Positions 60,278 to 64,000 of a stretch of DNA of 64,000 bases are shown here, piece after piece. Source of the stretch: an uncultured Clostridia bacterium (lineage in GTDB: Bacteria > Bacillota > Clostridia > Christensenellales > Borkfalkiaceae). The stretch is taken from assembly GCA_944363645.1 (NCBI GenBank), contig CALVUR010000002.1, positions 1 through 64,000 on the forward strand. The letters are read 5' to 3'. The translations under genes and the position numbers were made by a program. Position 1 is the stretch's first letter; each line of letters starts with the position of its first letter. The notes under the pieces were generated by a model, which was given only the letters and a program-made list of their open reading frames with translations, did no database searches and was not told the DNA's origin.

Positions 60278-60850
60278 TTAGTCGAAAAGTTTTTCCGCAA
60301 CGTAAGTTTCATACTTTTCTTTTAAGCCCATAATAATGGCTTCAAAACTTACGTTTATATCTGCATTTTGACTTTCAATAGTTACACCGCCGTTAAAGTC
60401 GCCACCATCTTTTATCTTTAAATCAAGTTCTTTAACGATATCAAATGTCATAACTTCGTTTGCAGTAAACGGGCAGTTTTTTGCCAAGATTACCGTTGAG
60501 TTAGAAGTGGCGTTTTCCTTTATTAAACGTGTAATAACCGACCTATAGGCCGATTTATCGAGATTATTAAGTTTTTTAAGCGCATTGTTAAAAACGTCAT
60601 CAACCGCTTGCGTTTTGGTGGATAGATAAAGTTTTTTGCCGTCTAAACCTGCCAAAACAGACCTTCTTTTAAGCATTTCTTCTTGCTCTAATTTAAAAGC
60701 CTGCTCGTTTTTATCCAAGTTTTCTTTGGCGAGTGTTTGGGCTTTATCTACAACGACTTGATAATCGTCATCCGCCTTTTTTGTAACTTCAAGTTGATAG
60801 TTTGTTGCTTCGCTTAAAATCTCTTCAATGATTTTATCTTTTCCATCCAT
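60278..60850 (-). CDS. ntpE: V-type ATPase subunit E (peripheral stalk)
   Basis: 190 residues: a long charged helix at the N-terminus (ATNYQLEVTKKADDDYQVVVDKAQTLAKENLDKNEQAFKLE region) and a globular C-terminal domain ending GGVTIESQNADINVSFEAIIMGLKEKYETYVAEKLF. It pairs with the G-type subunit encoded first in the operon to make the outer stalk. No clear ribosome binding site; the ATG lies 4 bp after the K stop. A weak match to the dispersed repeat lies within (60533-60560). Confidence 0.92.
   Translation of the reverse strand: MDGKDKIIEEILSEATNYQLEVTKKADDDYQVVVDKAQTLAKENLDKNEQAFKLEQEEMLKRRSVLAGLDGKKLYLSTKTQAVDDVFNNALKKLNNLDKSAYRSVITRLIKENATSNSTVILAKNCPFTANEVMTFDIVKELDLKIKDGGDFNGGVTIESQNADINVSFEAIIMGLKEKYETYVAEKLFD
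60533..60560 (+). repeat. Possible diverged repeat copy inside the ntpE gene
   Basis: ATAACCGACCTATA is identical over 14 bases to the variant at 15952, followed by GGCCGAT. Encodes KSAYRSVI on the gene strand. No arms are visible. Confidence 0.4.
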
Positions 60851-60854
60851 GATA

Positions 60855-61292
60855 TTATAAAAGCATGATTGAGATAACTAATGCCAAAATAGCGTATGTT
60901 TCTACCATTGCAGGGAACAAAATAAGTTTACCGGAAATCGTTTCGTTTTTAGAAAGTGCTAAAATGCCGGAAACTGATGTTAACCCTTGTAAAATTGCTG
61001 ATAAAAAACCAACGATTGTTAAGGGAAGTACAGCGAAAAATACGCCCCAGCCTTGTGCAGCCGTCATTGTTGCTTCAAGACCGCCAGCACCCAAGATTGC
61101 AAGTACGAAACCGTAAATACCTTGTGTTGCGGGAAGAACTGATAATACGAGTACTTTTGAAAACTTTTTGCCGTCTTCGCTGAGTACGCCTGCCGCCGCA
61201 GTACCTGTTCTCCAAAGCGCAAATGAACTGCCAGTACCGCACAAAATAACGCAAAGTGCTAAACCGAGTAAAGCTATTGTTTGACCTTCCAT
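60855..61292 (-). CDS. ntpK: V-type ATPase rotor ring subunit K
   Basis: 145 residues, four membrane helices from two fused hairpins. The residues that bind sodium in Enterococcus hirae NtpK are all matched by pattern: Leu, Thr, Gln and Tyr in LPATQGIYG, Gln in SAILQGL, and the essential Glu in MVETYAILA. That predicts a sodium-driven or sodium-pumping ATPase. Only the second hairpin carries the ion-binding Glu, as in other V-type rings. About ten copies per complex are needed, and repeat copy 24 lies just upstream of this gene. Confidence 0.94.
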   Translation of the reverse strand: MEGQTIALLGLALCVILCGTGSSFALWRTGTAAAGVLSEDGKKFSKVLVLSVLPATQGIYGFVLAILGAGGLEATMTAAQGWGVFFAVLPLTIVGFLSAILQGLTSVSGILALSKNETISGKLILFPAMVETYAILALVISIMLL

Positions 61293-61410
61293 AATTATTT
61301 ACCTCCGATTGTTTCCAATCTATTTTTTTTATATTTTTTTTGGCTTTCGCCTTTTTATATCTTTAATATTTTTTGACTTTTTTATTTAATATTTTTTAAA
61401 CCTTTTTTAG

Positions 61411-61450
61411 TAAAATGTGGGGCTATAAGCCCGTTATCGCCAACATTTTA
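61411..61450 (-). repeat. Dispersed repeat, copy 24, with compensated arms
   Basis: TAAAATGTGGGGCTATAAGC, CCGTTATCGCC, AACATTTTA. The arms read AAAATGT and ACATTTT instead of AAAAAGT and ACTTTTT, so the change on one side is matched on the other. It lies between ntpI and ntpK and provides the ntpI stop (TTA at 61448-61450). Confidence 0.9.
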
Positions 61451-63406
61451 ATTTTTATCGGCAAAGTAGACATTTTCAAATTTAGTGCCGAACGGGCAGA
61501 AAAGTTCGCCTTCGCCTTCGTAAAATCTTCCGTAAAATTCGATGTATTGTAACCTTGAATCGTGAATGTAGGCACCGAGTAAGCCCATTACTAAGTTAAA
61601 CACATGCCCGACAATAAGTATTAAAACTGCAACAATACTCATTGCGCCGTGCATCATGGGAAGTGCCATATTTGTAACAATGCCGGCAATTTGTGCGCCC
61701 GAAAGCATTAAACCGTAAAGCCTTGCGTAACTTAAAATATCCGACATATAGTTTATCAAGCCGTACACCGCTGAGAAACTTTTTGTAACCTTACCAAAGC
61801 CCTTTGCGTGTCTGCCGGCGGTCAATGCGCCGACCAAAACGGAAACGGCAATGATGATAACTGCTGGCATCGTAAGCCCCGTTGTAAGCCCTGCCATATC
61901 CACCACTAAAAGGATAAGTCCGCCCAAAAAGACTGCCCAACTTACGCCGTCAAAAATGCCGTCTAAGATATGACCGTCTTTAAAACTTTGTGCTGCCTTT
62001 AACAATAAACTTGCCATAATTTGCACAACGCCCATACCTAAACTTAAAAGAAGTAAGGTAGGAACGGATATGCCAGCGACATTTAATTTGTGGTTTATAG
62101 CGTCTGGCATGATTGGACTATCAAGAACGCCAAGCCCACGCAATAAGCCGTAGCCAAAGAAACTATCAAACAGCACGCCAAACAAAACGGTAAACACACC
62201 GCCAAAAGCGATGATGTTTGAAAGCCTTGCTACGCCCGTATCACGACCAATTTTTTTAGCCATTAAGATACCGCCCACAATCATAACAAGACCGTAACCG
62301 ATATCTGCCATGATAAAGCCCATAAATATGCTGAAAAAGATCATCATGACAAAGTTTTGGTCTATTGTGCCGTATTTTGGTGGCGAGTAAAGGTTTGTAA
62401 CAAACTCAAACTGCTTAGTAAGTTTTTTGTTTTTCATGAGCGTTGGTGCGAACTCATCTTTAGGAATTTCGGTAAATTGAGTAAACACCATATCGCTTAC
62501 ACCTTTTACAGCCTCTTCTACCCTATCGGTCGCTTCGGTTGGAACGTAAGCATCAAGGATAAAAGTGCTGTCTGTCTTTTCAAAGCCATGTTTATCACGG
62601 CTTAATTCAAGTTCAAAGCGATACCTATCTAAAAGGATTTTCATATCCTTAAAATCTTTACGTGCTTCGCTGATTTTTTGGTCGCACTGTAAAAGTTTTT
62701 TGTCGATAATTTTAATTTGCCTATCAATTTCGTCAACCTTTTCTTGTGCGGTAAAGTCGCCCGATAAATTTGTCCTTGAAAAACCAACCGCCGTAAGGTT
62801 TTGCAAAATTAAATTTTCATCCTTTTGTAAGCACACTACGCTTAAAACTGCGTTTTGTGCATCTTCACACTCTATATAAGCCTTACAAGGAAGATCTAAT
62901 TCTAAAAAGGCATTTGCCGAACTTGGCTTTAAAGTACCTAAAAATACCCTTGTTTTTGCAGTATCTAAAAAGGCGGAAAATTTTTGTTTTAGCCCGATAA
63001 ACGGCTTATAGACCGACTTTTCGCTTTCAAGTTTAGCACGTTCCACCTTTAAATCGTTTATCGATTCGTAAACTTCATAAACGGTTTTTATAGTTGGCTC
63101 TAAAGTTGTTTCGAGCGAAAGTGCGTTTACAAACTGGTCATAAGTTACGCCGTAAACTTCTTCTTTTAAGGGGGCGACATCTTTATTTTCTTTAGAGATG
63201 CGGTTAACATTACTAAATAAAAAATCGCAAGCAAAACTTAGTTTGTCGAATTTTTCGGCAAACCCGTTAGTTTCTACTTGCGAAGTAATATCACTTTCGT
63301 TAGATATAATTTGAATTGCGCATGTCTTGTGCAGTGCGGAAAGAATTTTTTCTTGCTCGCTTTTAAGTCCCACAAGTTTCATGCGGGACATTTTAGCAAT
63401 CGCCAT
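61448..63406 (-). CDS. ntpI: V-type ATPase membrane stator subunit I
   Basis: 652 residues. The N-terminal ~330 residues are cytoplasmic with two coiled-coil stretches (ESINDLKVERAKLESEKS and DEIDRQIKIIDKKLLQCDQKI). The C-terminal half has about seven or eight helices, starting YGTIDQNFVMMIFFSIFMGFIMADIGYG. It includes SYARLYGLMLSGAQIAG with the essential membrane Arg and VFNLVMGLLGAYIHDSRLQYIEFYGRFYEG. A good repeat-like match lies in the coding sequence at 62991-63022 (read KSVYKPFIG), near the first coiled coil. Overlaps the preceding gene by 14 bp. Confidence 0.95.
   Translation of the reverse strand: MAIAKMSRMKLVGLKSEQEKILSALHKTCAIQIISNESDITSQVETNGFAEKFDKLSFACDFLFSNVNRISKENKDVAPLKEEVYGVTYDQFVNALSLETTLEPTIKTVYEVYESINDLKVERAKLESEKSVYKPFIGLKQKFSAFLDTAKTRVFLGTLKPSSANAFLELDLPCKAYIECEDAQNAVLSVVCLQKDENLILQNLTAVGFSRTNLSGDFTAQEKVDEIDRQIKIIDKKLLQCDQKISEARKDFKDMKILLDRYRFELELSRDKHGFEKTDSTFILDAYVPTEATDRVEEAVKGVSDMVFTQFTEIPKDEFAPTLMKNKKLTKQFEFVTNLYSPPKYGTIDQNFVMMIFFSIFMGFIMADIGYGLVMIVGGILMAKKIGRDTGVARLSNIIAFGGVFTVLFGVLFDSFFGYGLLRGLGVLDSPIMPDAINHKLNVAGISVPTLLLLSLGMGVVQIMASLLLKAAQSFKDGHILDGIFDGVSWAVFLGGLILLVVDMAGLTTGLTMPAVIIIAVSVLVGALTAGRHAKGFGKVTKSFSAVYGLINYMSDILSYARLYGLMLSGAQIAGIVTNMALPMMHGAMSIVAVLILIVGHVFNLVMGLLGAYIHDSRLQYIEFYGRFYEGEGELFCPFGTKFENVYFADKN
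62991..63022 (+). repeat. Repeat-like sequence inside the ntpI gene
   Basis: CCCGATAAACGGCTTATAGA followed by CCGACTTTT matches the GATAATCGG form at about 23 of 26 positions. On the gene strand it is read Lys-Ser-Val-Tyr-Lys-Pro-Phe-Ile-Gly, a different orientation and frame from the NGLIG copies. Confidence 0.6.
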
Positions 63407-63713
63407 TTAAAACCTTCCCTACTATCTCGTCTGCTAATTTATTTATCTGTGGCTGTTTGGTTTGGTAAAGAGCGTCGGCATCCACCCTTGCCTTTTCTAA
63501 CACGCCGTCATATAAGGCATCGGCTTTTTTGTTTGTATCTTCTTTATACCTTGCCTTTAAACTTTTTATTTCGGCTTCGTTTTGCTGTTTGATTTGGTCA
63601 GCAAGGGCTTCGGCTTCCTTGTTTTTTTGAAGGGCGTAACTGTCTGCACTAACCCTTATTTCTTCGGCCTTTTTTTCAGCCACCTTGATTTCTTGTAAAA
63701 CTTGTTCTAACAT
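63393..63713 (-). CDS. V-type ATPase G/H-type peripheral stalk subunit
   Basis: 106 residues when started at 63713 (MLEQVLQEIKVAEKKAEEI), where AGGTGG lies upstream; an earlier in-frame start would lie in the promoter. It is one long Ala/Lys/Glu-rich helix with heptads, as in the NtpF/AhaH subunit that pairs with E. It is first in the operon, the position this subunit takes in Enterococcus. Identity rests on composition and position more than on motifs. Confidence 0.82.
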   Translation of the reverse strand: MLEQVLQEIKVAEKKAEEIRVSADSYALQKNKEAEALADQIKQQNEAEIKSLKARYKEDTNKKADALYDGVLEKARVDADALYQTKQPQINKLADEIVGKVLNGDC

Positions 63714-63761
63714 TTGCCACCTATTTAGCCGTGTTTTGGCTAATAAAGTATATACATATCT

Positions 63762-63790
63762 ATAATACCAAATTTTGCTCATTTTTTCAA
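63762..63790 (-). promoter_or_regulatory. Promoter of the V-ATPase operon
   Basis: Minus strand TTGAAA (63785-63790), exactly 17 bp, TATTAT (63762-63767). Leader to the first ATG about 43 bases. The remaining sequence to 64000 is AT-rich with no gene seen; a weak AAAAGAT/ATCTTTT stem with a T run lies at 63935-63960. Confidence 0.65.
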
Positions 63791-64000
63791 GACTTTTTGG
63801 AAAATTTTTATTTATTTTTACAACTTAAAAATTTTTGTTTTTAATTTATCAAAATTATTTTAGTTTGCGAACTTTTTATATCTTTTACGACTTTTTATGC
63901 GTAATTTTAGCAAAATTTTGCCCAAAAACCGCTTAAAAGATAAAATCTTTTGATTTTTTTACTATAAATTGGCGAAAATATATAATTTAGTTTACTTTTT

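Noticed and set aside
1141..61450. The dispersed repeats as a CRISPR array
   Set aside because: Copies are kilobases apart, in both orientations, with genes rather than spacers between them, and no cas genes are present.

Overview
The window is a low-GC, gene-dense bacterial chromosome segment. It most resembles an uncultured anaerobic Clostridia-type Bacillota. The evidence is the pta/ackA acetate pathway, an ntp-order V-type ATPase with sodium-type ring residues, a two-gene SufC/SufB Fe-S system without a visible desulfurase, an anaerobic glycerol-3-phosphate-dehydrogenase-like GlpA/FAD/DUF1667 cluster, consensus TTGACA/TATAAT promoters, and AGGAGG-type ribosome binding sites. There is no phage region, CRISPR array or island. 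The only transposon is a damaged IS3-family element cut by the left edge.

Layout. 1-1.1 kb: IS3 remnant. 1.2-4.7 kb (minus): YitT-type membrane protein, nagA and tmcAL. 4.8-7.2 kb (plus): pta and ackA. 7.4-8.3 kb (plus): yceD, rpmF, an unannotated 51-codon ORF and tRNA-Val(GAC). 8.6-14.2 kb (minus): a divergent Dxs and a heterodimeric ABC exporter with a palindromic operator candidate. 14.5-15.9 kb (plus): hydrolase and cupin. 16.1-19.0 kb: a MalK-like ATPase with degenerate motifs, a carbamoyltransferase-fold protein that lost its substrate motif, and YfbR. 19.2-28.4 kb (minus): an oligopeptide ABC operon (oppA-B-C-D-F plus DUF3899) in which most subunits are greatly enlarged. 28.4-29.5 kb: AT-rich gap. 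29.5-37.8 kb (minus): UvrD-like helicase, Mrp, LOG, SufB/SufC, PlsC and a lipid kinase. 38.3-39.9 kb: ECF sigma factor and RsgI-like anti-sigma factor. 40.3-43.4 kb: GlpA-like cluster. 43.6-54.4 kb: HAD phosphatase, DUF2752, a broken and an intact TM2 gene, malQ, M18 and M42 peptidases, mntP and two MATE exporters. 54.5-63.7 kb (minus): a nine-gene V-ATPase operon ending with a DUF1622 membrane protein.

The most striking feature is not a gene. A roughly 37-bp nested palindrome occurs about 24 times between genes. It has outer arms AAAAAGTGG / CCACTTTTT around the core GATAACGGGCTTATAG or GATAATCGGCTTATAG, which gives about one copy per 2.7 kb. It usually sits just 3' of a gene and looks like a bidirectional terminator or RNA-processing hairpin. 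Its arms show compensatory changes in some copies, it supplies stop codons to three genes, and it lies inside the V-ATPase operon at two gene junctions. Two copies lie inside reading frames (hydrolase and GlpA-like protein), both read as Asn-Gly-Leu-Ile-Gly. A third good match and a weaker fourth lie in the V-ATPase I and E genes. I regard this repeat family as the best candidate for an undescribed system here.

Limits: everything was read by eye. Family names come from recognised motifs, not searches, and promoter, operator and terminator calls are pattern matches.
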